A stretch of DNA of 64,000 bases from contig MU859090.1 of NCBI GenBank assembly GCA_033297205.1, positions 1 through 64,000 on the forward strand, read 5' to 3'. The position numbers and the translations under genes were made by a program. Below are positions 45,739 to 56,085 of the stretch, piece by piece. The DNA is from Pseudoneurospora amorphoporcata (taxonomy: Eukaryota > Ascomycota > Sordariomycetes > Sordariales > Sordariaceae). The notes below the pieces were generated by a model, which searched no databases, was not told the origin of the DNA, and saw nothing but the letters and a program-made list of their open reading frames with translations. Position 1 is the first letter of the stretch. Every line of letters starts with the position of its first letter.

Positions 45739-47968
45739 CAGTCCGATCTGCAATTAACGATCAAGTCGGTCATGCCAGTTCTGATCGTTAATCCCAGAAT
45801 ATCGTTAATCTGGGATGTGGGTCATTTTTTACACGAAACAAGGCGAGATTACTGGGAAAACCCCGGAATATAGTCGCATTGTACCGAATAACAGTTTTCT
45901 ATATCATTTGGCTCTAAAGGTGTTCGTAAAGTACAAATCTAGAGTGGCCTGCTTGGTTCCTGTCTTCTCTTTCAACTGCTGTTGAACCAAGACCTTCTGT
46001 CGTTGCCTCAACACCGTCAACGCCTTCAAATCTACATCTTCATGTTGCTCCTCGAACTGAATGACTAGATTGACAGCTCGAAGCGCTTCTAATACTGTAA
46101 CTGGCTGTGATTCGCGCTGCTCAGCTTCCTCCTCTGCATCTTGTTGGTCCACCTCTTTGAAAGCCTCAGCGATTTGTGTGAGCAAGTCCTCGGCTGTATC
46201 AAGCACTTCCTCTTCTGGGGGGTTGACAAAGTTGTTGATATCCATCACCTTCTTAATTCTCCCAGCTCTGACAAGCTCATCTGCAAGGCGTTGTATGTGA
46301 ATGGCTTCATCCCAGTCACCAGGGCGACGTTCAGGACCATACACAGGTCCTAAAAGCTGTGACTTCTTCCAACAATTGTCGATCGTCTCAACTGGGAGCT
46401 TATTCCTCCAAACATCAATAATCCAGTGTACTGCATTCAAGACTGTAGTCTCTTTGACAGCATCTCTTCCATCCAATGTAAGATTCACCATATGCTGTAG
46501 CCAGATTTTCCGGTACTGCAACTTCAGACTGTTGATAATGCCCTGATCCATTGGCTGGTAGATAGAAGTGGTGTTGGCTGGTAGGAATTCGACGGTCGTG
46601 TTGCGGGGGTATTGGTCGCCGTGTTGTTCTTTAAGTTGTTTTACCGCCGAGACGTGAGCTAAGAAACCATCGACTAACAACAACACTCGACGACCTGCCA
46701 TCTGACGATCAAACCAGTATAAATATTCGATGAAGATAGTGGCGGTCATATAGGCGGTCTTATTATTACGCCAAACAACGGGAAGGTTCCTAATGTAGAT
46801 AGCATCGTTGCCAAAAGCACGTGGGCATTTGGCCTTGCCCAGAATCCACAAATCCAACTTGTGCGTGCCGCTAGCATTCGAACAAGGGAATATGGTGATA
46901 CGGTCCTTCTGCTTCTTTCTTCCCTTTTGGGCGCAGGTAGCGAGTGTGATGTCGGGGGTAGCCAGCCAATATAACGCTGTCTCGTCGGCGTTGTAGGTAT
47001 TGTCTATACCGAACAAGGAAATCAAAGTTTTGACTCGCTGGATTTGTTCTAGGGAACTCTCGATATCAGCTGACCCGGACTCGCCAGACTGTCGAAATTT
47101 CTTGATGTGATGACGCCGCTTAAACCCAGCCAGCTAGCCGACTGAAAAGCTTGGTGCCTTGAGGAGGCGGAAGTCGGGCATCCTTTCCCATAACGATTTG
47201 GCGGCAGTCTGGATCATCTCTTCAGTAACGGGCAACTTATTACCCTCCATACGCATAACCCATTCGAAGAGAGCTTTCTCCAAGACGGGGTAGTCAGCAG
47301 TATAGACTTTGGTAATTCCAACAGCCCCGCGTGCGAAGGTCTTGTTGTCAACATAGGCAAATTTGGGTTTAAGAGAATCGCACACAGTAGACTGGCTCAC
47401 TTTGCGACCAAATTCACGTGTGGCCCAATCGGCTACGTCGCGTTGGTTGAGGAGGGGGTTCGCCTTCGCATACGAACGAATCTTCTGACGTTGAAGCTCG
47501 TTGATCGCATAACGACGCTGCTTCTCAGTAGGGAGCATGGTGTTGAGAAGGATGGTTTGAAGGGTGATGAACGTTATAATAAAGGGTTGGCATTGAGTCA
47601 ACCCTTCCGATCAGAAAGGGAAACACTGCGCGAAATTTAGTAGGGTGCTGAGCTCCCTAGAGCTCCCAACTTTACAGTGGGAGTAGGAAGTAGTAAAATT
47701 TTGAACCGGTTTGACAGGTTTTGCCAGCTCTTAACACCTCTTTACAGGGCTGTCAAAACCTGTCAGACGGGCTGACTTGGCTGCCAGAGTTGTCAAACAG
47801 TTATATGGATATAACGATTTGCATGTGTTACGTAAGCAGGAAATTGATCGTTAATCGGATAAGTCAGAAAAATCGTTATCACCATACATTAAACTAAGAT
47901 CTGCCAAAATTTGATCGCTAAACCCAGAATATCGTTATCCCTATAATCGTTAATTGCAGATCGGACTG
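45739..47968 (-). mobile_element. Pogo-like (Tc1/mariner superfamily) DNA transposon
   Basis: The element is 2230 bp with perfect terminal inverted repeats of at least 23 bp starting CAGTCCGATCTGCAATTAAC, flanked by TA on both sides (45737-45738 and 47969-47970), the expected TA target duplication. Subterminal sequence near 45783-45811 and 47913-47941 shares a direct repeat containing CCCAGAATATCGTTA. The interior carries one transposase frame (45904-47538). The diverged repeat copy at 48815-48952 preserves the uninterrupted target, which confirms both ends. Confidence 0.93.
45904..47538 (-). pseudogene. Pogo-family transposase with one in-frame stop
   Basis: The frame begins at ATG 47538 (MLPTEKQRRYAINELQRQKI) and runs to a TAA/TAG-type end at 45904, 544 codons, with a single internal TAG at 47134-47136. 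The N-terminal part is a CENP-B/Tc5-type double helix-turn-helix (LLNQRDVADWATREFGRKVS, then the KLPVTEEMIQTAAKSLWERM block). The stop falls where the family has the tryptophan of a GW-x-x-FKRRH motif. After it the DDE domain is complete: first Asp in YNADETALYW, second in VLLLVDGFLAHV, third in YQPMDQGIINSLK. The C-terminus is acidic then basic. TGG to TAG on the coding strand equals a C-to-T change at CpA on the other strand, the kind of change RIP makes. As it stands the transposase would be truncated to its DNA-binding part. Confidence 0.9.
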
Positions 47969-49132
47969 TACTCAAACCAATCCTGTCACTGGATCGTTCC
48001 CGAGAAACCTTACGACCCACATCAGCTCACCAGCACATGGGTCGGAAGACAGTTATACCCGGCGCTATACCTGTTGAGTAAAACCAAATCGAGTGAGTGG
48101 AAGCGGTACATGTATCCTCCCAGTGAACTCCACTGCCTACTGTGTACTTCCTGGCCTGTGCGTCACACAGGGCAGGTGCGTGCATGGCCCTGTGGCCTAA
48201 CACCATCGCTCTTACGTGTCGTTTGAAATATCGTCAGAAGCGCGTCGTCAGTCGTTACTGTACAGTATCAATGCGGCTGAGTTGAGATGGTCGGCGACGA
48301 GCGGGGCACAAGGTAAACCCAGGCTCTTGGGTCATGGTCAAGGTACCTATCGTCCTCCTTTGCAAGGCTCGACTGTGGATAAGGTAGTTTCACGCTACAT
48401 ATCACCTGCATTCCAATGCATGGACATGTGGGGTAGCTGAAAAGTCAACATTGGCGAGTCGGCAACCTTTCGGCGGGCCCCTTAGGTACAAATGCATTCA
48501 GCCACCAGCTGTTATGGAACTGAGCGACGATTGATGCACGGTATGCCTTGCGCAAAAACCTAACCCTGCGCAAGTCAACATCGACGTGTTCGTCACCAGA
48601 CCCTTTTTGCGATAACAACCTGTTGACAGCACATCCAAGCATTGAACGATCAACAGTCCTATTCGTTGCCTTGTCAAGTTTCCAGATGTTGGGCTCCAAC
48701 GTCGTCTCCGGAGAGGCCGCAGCCGGCACCGAGAAAAAAAAAAAAAAAAAAAAAAAAGAAATTGAACGCCTCAGAAATTGGCGCTGGAGAATGCCGCTAC
48801 CGCATATTCTCACTCGATTCGGTTTTAGTCAAGCCAATCCCGCTACTGGATCGCTCCCACGAAACCATGCGGCCCATATGAATGCAGCAGAGGATTGGTC
48901 AAAGTGAGAATATACCCGGCGCTATACCTAGTTGAGTGGAATCAAATCGAATGGGAATTACCGGTATTCACAAGAGATTTCTCGATTGCGACTCAAAGCT
49001 CGGTATGGGATGCTTCATGAGCCCTCAACACCATGGCTTTAATATACGGGCGAGTGCCGCCGTTGTTGATGCCAATTCACACCCTACCTCTCATCATTCT
49101 CAAGACCTACAACCTCAGCGGCGGCTTCGACC
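47969..49132. repeat. Region with two diverged copies of a dispersed repeat
   Basis: Copy A (47969-48105, continued on the other side of the transposon up to 45738) and copy B (about 48815-48952) align in the same direction. They share blocks such as ACTGGATCGYTCCC, TATACCCGGCGCTATACCT and GTTGAGT, with differences mostly transitions. An A24 run lies at 48734-48757, just before copy B. The rest is the promoter and leader of the HET-TPR gene. The nature of the repeat is unknown. Confidence 0.7.
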
Positions 49133-52100
49133 ATGGCTCCGGCTCCAGTCTCTCTTCAACCGCCCGACTGTGTCCCAAGTGCCAAGCATGACTCTAGCAT
49201 CGTCCTTCAAGCCGTTGCCTATCACCGGATGCTGGCCAACGCGAATCAAGATGGTGGTGATGATGAGTTTGACGACGTGGAGCACTCCTTTAGTGACTCC
49301 GAGGACATGGCGAGGTAGGAAATCAGAGATGCGCGTGTAGACAATATCAACTGGCTAACACATTCGCAGACACTCCAATAGCTCTTACCCAGCTCACCTA
49401 GGAACGAACAACGATATCAAGAAGGAAGACCCAGATGATGACCCAGTCCCCCTTTTTGCCATCAAGATTGGCGACCCTCTATTTTCGCCGTCCGATACAC
49501 GTCCTCTGCATACGAGCAGAGAGCCCGTGTGTATCAATTCGAAGCCACGTGCCGGCCTCTGGGTCACTGAGCCCAACATGAATCATGGGCACCCCTACCT
49601 TGGCATGGGGTTCCTTTCTCAGCTTGCCCACGTTTGCATTTACGCCAACATCAAGAAATGCACCCGGGACCAGTGCGAAACCCAACGGAAAGAGATGGAC
49701 AAAATTGCACCACAATGCGACTGGATTGCTTTCAGACAATGGGCGTTGGTTGCCATGTCTTGTCAAGCCGCCATGAGCATCCAGGAGAAGGAGTCTCCGG
49801 CCCATACTCATATCACCACTGTTGTGTCAGCGTTGTGCAAGATCCTCAAAGATTGCCGCCGACTTCATTCCCCCTTCCGTCCCTTTCTGGATGGCGATTC
49901 TTCTCCAAGGGCTTCGATTGACCTTGCCAAGGTCTCGAATCTCATCTATTGGATGATTAAAATCCAACCTCAGATTGGCGTCGGTCCAACCAAACTCGGT
50001 CGGTGGAATCACCATTTTCTCCCCAAGGAGGTTACGCTGCCGTCGATTGGGGAGGCACTACTTGGCATGGAGGACTTGAGTCTTTGCAAGAATCGTCTTT
50101 GGAACTTGGTCAGCGTGAGCGACAGGAAGCTGAGTGATCTTCCCGATATCATATCCACCCTCAAATCTGCTGGCCACACCCTTGGCCACGACGAGCACAA
50201 ATACTGCGCCCCCAGCAAGTGTCAATGGGCCCATGTCAACAGCACCTCGGTTACGCAGCTACATAAGTGTGAGGATGAGTCAAAGTGCGCGGAAAAGGAG
50301 TTCCCCGTCGAACTGCTCGAAACGGCGCTGGAATTGGACTACAGCACCGCCTGGCTATGCGAATACACCCGTTTAGCCGGCTCCCAGGACCCTTACATTG
50401 CTATTTCCCACGTCTGGTCGGATGGTACAGGCGTTGGGTTGAAGAAAGAAGGCACCGTTAACTCCTGTCTCTTCGACTTTTTTGCCCGCATCGCTGCGCA
50501 ACTTGATTGCAAAGCGGTGTGGTGGGATGCTTTGTCAATCCCGAGCGAGTCGAAAGCTCGCAGCAAGGCATTGAATATGATGCACAGTAACTATTCCAAT
50601 GCGCGATGCACAGTCGTGCACGATAACGCCCTTCTCAACTTTCCGTGGAAGGATGATGGAAGCCCTTGCCTTGCGCTGGTGTTGTCCACTTGGTTCACTC
50701 GTGGTTGGACCGCCTTGGAACTGTCCATGTCAAAGAGCGTTAAGGTCTTGTTCAAAAATCCGGAAGACAACCAGCTTGTGATCAAGGACTTGGACAAGGA
50801 CATTCTTGCCCCGAGCCCAAGGGCTGCTTCTCGTGCACATTGGCTGGCTACAACGCTTGTCAAAAGACTCCGTCAGCCTGTTGACGACGTTGGTGACCTT
50901 TTGGCCATCCTGTCTTCCCGGAGCACCTCTTGGGTTCGTGACCGGACCGTTATTGCCGCACTGCTTGCCGGCGTTCCCGACTGCGACTTGAACCTGGGCG
51001 AGAGCGAAATCACAAGGACAATTCTCGAATACCTAGGCAAAATTCCATACTTCTGCCTGCTCCACGGAAAACCCACTATGCGCAACAAAGGCCCATATTC
51101 GTGGTGTGCAGCTACACTTGACGACATGCCGGTCAACACATCCGCTGATCTAGGCGGCAACAGATCCGGAGACCTCCTTGATATTGACGCAAGAGGTGCT
51201 GTTGAGGGAAATTGGTACTGCCACACCCTTGACAGCTCTTCCGTTAAACGATTGAAAGCCTACGGCAACGATCTCGCAGCTATCGTGAAGGTCAACGTTG
51301 CCCTCGCCCGCTGGGAACATTGTTTGCTTTTGCACCCTTCCGCCGATCGTCATGATCCCTTATCACTCTTGGTCATCCCTATCAAGACCGATAAGGATGA
51401 CGGCATTCTGGACTGCCGGTATATAGGAACCGTTGTTGAGGATCAGGACGGAGAAGAGTCTCAGTCTGAATGCCCTACTACGCTACTGAGAATCAGACTG
51501 GGCGCAGATGAGCCTCGGTACGTTGAAGAGGTGCCTGCTAAACAAGCCATCAGCAAAATGACCGGAAAAGCTCCGCCCAATATCAATGACCCTAACGAGC
51601 AGGGCCAATCTGCCGACCGCCAGACAGAGCAGCCCGTGTGGTTTCAGTTTGCAAACCCATTGGAGCATTACGAGAGCGTTGAACCCCTCCAAAAGGAATT
51701 GGTGATGAAAAAGGACTACGACGAGCTTCTCCGGGCAATTCGAACAAGGAGAAAGAACGCAGCTTTGTATCTCGTCAAGCACGGAGTGAACCTAAGCAAG
51801 ACGGAATTGATCGACATGTTCCAGAAGCTTGTTCAGCAGCTTAGGTCAAGCGAAGAAGCTTGCGCAAGGTTGAAGATGCTTGGAGATGTGTATGCCGAGG
51901 CTGGCCAGCTTCAGAAGGCAATCTGGGTGTACAACTTTGTCGAGCACGAGTACTCCAACCTCAAGGACAAGATCAGAAACCCTTTGCGACCACTCCTTTC
52001 CAAGTACGCACTCGCAACCACTCTTGTTAGAGCTGCGAGCGAGCTGGCGCCGAACGAGGAGCTGGCGCCGAACGAGTCGCATGATGTTGTTCGGGCAGAA

Positions 52101-55100
52101 ATATTGCTCAAACAGATATTAGACGACTGTGATCCGAAGGCAGAAGCACGCGGTGAGGCAGACTTGCCAGCACAGGAAAGTCGAAGGCCAGCACAGGAAA
52201 GGCGAACTACGCTGCGAGAGCCCATCAGCTCTGATCTGTTCCATGATATTCCAGTTCCGGCAGGCCCAGAGTTGTCGAGGTCCCAGTCGGTGCCGAATCT
52301 CAAGGCCTCTAGCTCAAGTACGGATGATCAGTCATTTCCCGCGGGTCAGTCGGGGGATCACCCAACAGTTGCAAGAGCGGAGCAGGCACGCGATACACCA
52401 AGATGGCACCGACTTGAGCTCAATGTCATTGCCGACTTGACGATTCTGCTTACTGAGAAACAAGATTTCGACGGAGCTGCCAAGACGTTCCAGAAAGCTT
52501 TTCGGGCATTCGGATCTCTCCCTGATCAAAACGTCGAAGGCTTCAATCTCCAGTTTCCAGAGCGAGGCCAGCTTGGTTTCGAAAAGGAGACCAAGCGGGA
52601 TGAAGAGGCCGAGGAGGTCTATCGACGAGCGCTCAAGCGACTCGATGCCTCCTTTCACGGCGATCATGTTTTGATTTTCCTCACTTCCCTTCACCTTGGC
52701 GTTAATTACCTGTTGAGATCAAAATTCTCTTCAGCCGAGGCTAATTTGATGCGAGCACTTAACGGCTTTATCCCCCGGCTCGCGCCCTTGCCAGCTGGCA
52801 GCCAACACTCCCCTCTTTCACGCGAGGATTGTAAGAATGAACCTATTATCATTGGTCTCACTCGGTATTACCTTGGGGTATTGTTCAGACATCAAAACAA
52901 GCTGGAGGAGGCAGAAAAGCAACTACAGCAAGCCCAGAAGATTGCGTTGCGGTTTTCAAGTTACGGACTCGAAGGCCAACTCCTGAAACTCTCAGCAACC
53001 CACGAGCTCGGAATGCTCTTTTCTCAGAAGCTGAAGAGTGAGCAAAAGACAGATGATCTTTTCAAGGGTGCGGACGACCGGTTCAAAGAGGTCTCGCAGA
53101 GTGATAAGAAGTGGACCGAAGTAGACGATGCCCATCCGTTGCCGCGGCGGTTTCGGCTTGCCATGCGCCGCCTCTATTTTCTCTCATTCGGCAATTCAAT
53201 CTTGCTTCATTTGGAACATGGCGAAGTTCAAGATAAAGCTCAAGATGATATGATAAAGAAGCTCGAGGAGAACTTGATTGAGTACGACGGGGCGAAAGGC
53301 GACGCTGCAGAGATCAAAACGGAGGGTAAGAAGGCCAGTGATGTTGCAGAATGCGAAGCCCGGCGAATCCTCGGCCTGGCCTTTATGCAGCGAGAGAAGT
53401 TTCAGTCTGCTGTCGTGGAGCTTGACATCGCCTACAAGGGCTACATCCATCTTTATGGGAGGCATCACCCGCAGACGTTGGGTGTCTCTGTGATGTATGC
53501 GGACACAATCATTCAGCTTTCCAAGGAAGAGCAGGCTCATCGACATAAGCTTCCCAAGGAAGAGCAGGCTCATCGACATGACCCCGAAGAGCTTCTTAAA
53601 GAGGCTGTGGTGGGATACGATCAGACTGTCGGCTCCTATCACCCAGATACACTCCTTGCGTGCTTGAAGCTGGGACAGGTGTACGCATCTCGTCACAAGT
53701 TCGCTGAAGCTGAGAGATTTTGTGAGCGTGCACACCGTGGTTTTGACACAATTTATGGCTCTGGTCACCTCAGGACAGCGAAGGCGTCTAGATTGCTCGG
53801 CAGTGTGCATTTCGAGCAAAGATCGCTTGTCAAGGCCTGGGAAATGTATGGAAAGGCCTACGCAGCCTTCTCAGCCATGCCGAACGGTGAGCCGGAGTCG
53901 GTCAGCTCGAGCACAGCGAGCAAGTCTGACCCAGCTACTGTAACAAATATTGAGACGCTACAAGCTGCCATGGACTTTGCCAATGTCTCCGCTCTCATAC
54001 GGACCACAGCCACCCAAGACACAGCCATCAATCTCTACAAGCTTGCTATAGACGGCTTTGCAGCCTGGGAAAATAATTTCCTGGCCGTTACCAGCAAACT
54101 GGTCGCGTGCATGAGACTTGGTGCCTTATACGGAGAGGTCTGCAACTTCGTGGATGGAAGAATGTTCATCGACAATGCTCTCCATGGGTTTCAAAAGCTG
54201 TTGGATCAAAGCCACAATAATGCTTCGGACGACCCACACAGCGCTATGCAGCACTCAATCAAGGAGAACTTGCTCGAAGCACGATTGAAGCTAGCTCAGC
54301 TCCAGCTGAATAAGCACAGGCGAGAGAAGAATCATGCCGACAACATCAAGGCGGTCAGGGTGATGATTCAGGGCATCCACAACGAGCTTTACGACCTGCT
54401 GGGCAGCACCAACATGCTTACTCTTGAAGCATATACTGCTCTTGGGGAGTTATATTTGGAAGGCCATGGCGGTAGCAAGCCTCAGCACAGTCCTGCCTCA
54501 GGGGAAACGATTTTGCGCGAGGTCCTGGAACACCACGGGCCTGATGGAGAGGCGAAGCTTGCGCTCGGTCACCCAAAGAAGGTACGGATCATGGACATCC
54601 TTATCAGCTATTACGACCGGCATGGGCAGAAGGATAAAGTCGATGCCTTGAATTCGCAGCTGATGGACGAGCTGGTAAAGGCTCATGGGCTTGATCAAGC
54701 TGTTTTGATGGCTGATGCAACCAGTGGGCCGAAACATACGGCCCGATGCACCAAGTTCGATCCAGGACGGGTCAGGAAGAGTTGGAGGAAGTCGGGGGCA
54801 TGTTCCGAGACTTCATTGTTTGGGGCGGGCTGGACCGGGTTTGCGATTTGGTCAAAGCCCATGACGGTATCCAAGCCAAAACGGCCGGACTCTAGGCCGC
54901 ACCAGCAGCCTTCATCGCCAAAAGCCGGTTCATTCTCCAGGACAAGTTCCCTTGACTACAACAGGCCCAACTCTGACGCCAAGATGTCTGGGGCGTTACC
55001 AAACACTTCGGCGTCCACACTTACAGGCTCATTTGACAGCAGCAAAGACTCTCGGAGACATTTGCCGGAGACTTCCTCACTCAAAACCAAGCCATCCTCA

Positions 55101-55625
55101 TTTGCATCTTCTCAGGGCCGCACCCACAGTCCTGACAGAGGGCGATTCGAGACAAATCCGAGGAATTCCGGAGCTTCGTTGAATTCCGTGCAATTGACGG
55201 AGACTTCCTCACTCAAAACGAAGCCACCCTCAATTGCACCTTCTCATGGCCGCACCCACAGTCCTGACAGAGGGCTATTCGAGACAAATCCGAGGATGTC
55301 CGGAGCGCTTCCAGGGGCTTCATTGCCTAACGGGAGCACCCCCTCACTTGCCGATTATCTTGCCTCCAAGACGTCAGCGCTGAAGCGACCATATGCGGAG
55401 TCTGCCGATTGTCTTGCCTCCGAGACGTCAGCGCTGAAGCGACCATATGCGGCGTCTGTGTCGTCTGTGGCAGGCTCATCGGCTAGTGTAAATGACCCTC
55501 ACTACGACGGATCCCAGAAGAGGACGAAGTTCTTTGGCAGACTCAAAGAGGTCAAAGGAAAGCTGAAAGAAGCTGGAAGGGAGATAAAAGAGGCTGGAAA
55601 GATCTTGACCTCTAAACGGCACTAA
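49133..55625 (+). CDS. HET-domain protein with kinesin-light-chain-like TPR repeats
   Basis: Exons 49133-49314 and 49370-55625 (55-nt intron with CTAAC branch point) give 2145 residues. Start ATG 49133 has a CGACCATGG context. A HET domain spans about residues 395-560: YIAISHVWSDGTG, then AVWWDALSIPSESKARSKAL with NYSNARCTVVHD, then FTRGWTALEL. After residue 700 come many tetratricopeptide repeats of the kinesin light chain type, recognisable by HPQTL and HPDTL turns (RHHPQTLGVSVMYADT, SYHPDTLLACLKLGQVY). The C-terminal 190 residues are Ser/Pro-rich tandem repeats and end in a basic amphipathic helix (GRLKEVKGKLKEAGREIKEA). HET domains trigger cell death in fungal nonself recognition. I see no P-loop NTPase between HET and TPR, unlike NLR-type proteins. 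It could be an incompatibility protein, but HET genes are numerous and most are uncharacterised. Confidence 0.9.
52041..52201 (+). repeat. In-frame tandem duplications (18 bp and 21 bp)
   Basis: An exact 18-bp unit GAGCTGGCGCCGAACGAG occurs at 52041-52058 and 52059-52076 (ELAPNE twice). A second duplication with 21-bp period (GCCAGCACAGGAAAG at 52166 and 52187) encodes PAQESRR/PAQERRT. Both keep the HET-TPR frame. Confidence 0.85.
53521..53579 (+). repeat. In-frame 33-bp tandem duplication
   Basis: A 26-bp identical core starting CCAAGGAAGAGCAGGCTCAT occurs at 53521 and 53554, giving a period of 33 bp and repeating KEEQAHRH in the linker between two TPR units of the HET-TPR gene. Confidence 0.85.
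55068..55457 (+). repeat. 132-bp and 54-bp repeats in the C-terminal coding region
   Basis: Two copies of about 100 bp begin GAGACTTCCTCACTCAAAAC at 55068 and 55200 (period 132 bp, peptides TETSSLKTKP and GRTHSPDRG). Two copies of a 54-bp unit begin at 55350 and 55404 (peptides with SALKRPYA). Both periods are multiples of three and extend the disordered tail of the HET-TPR protein. Confidence 0.88.
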
Positions 55626-56085
55626 GGCACTTGAGCCCCAGTTTGATCTTCGTCAGTGTTTCTTATGTTAGTCTTTTTGCGTGCAGGTTCTGATAATCTG
55701 ATCCCATACCTTCATTACTTGCGGCTACCAAATGCATAAAATACATCTGACTCGGACGTGTGTCTAATATGCCCTTTCTCCATCTCGTGTGTTCCGGTTT
55801 CTCTTCGAATCCTTGGTATCTGCGTCGGATGTGGAAGAAGAGTGCTTTTCCGGAATCGTCTTAACCCCAACATTGAACTCATGCTCTGACCGGGAAAAGT
55901 TTCTTGCGAAGCTCTGATCGAATCCATTGCACCGATCTGTACAATGACAATCCAATCACACGACGTCACGTCGTGCTGCGTCTAGTAGCGCGAGTTCATC
56001 AGTTCATAAAAGAAAATTTTGTGCGTGCCCATCTTCCACACAATCTGTCACACACAACTCCCACTTTCCCTACAGGCCAAAAACA
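55626..56085. other. Intergenic region between HET-TPR and membrane protein genes
   Basis: 3' flank of the HET-TPR gene and promoter of the membrane protein gene. It contains the 17-nt palindrome at 55959-55975, listed separately. No other gene is seen. Confidence 0.6.
55959..55975. promoter_or_regulatory. 17-nt palindrome with GACGTCA-like core
   Basis: CACGACGTCACGTCGTG is a perfect palindrome around a central C, about 110-125 bp upstream of the ATG at 56086. It contains overlapping ACGTCA/ACGTC sequences like bZIP (ATF/CREB-type) sites. Position in a core promoter makes it a plausible dimer-binding site, but no factor can be named. Confidence 0.4.
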
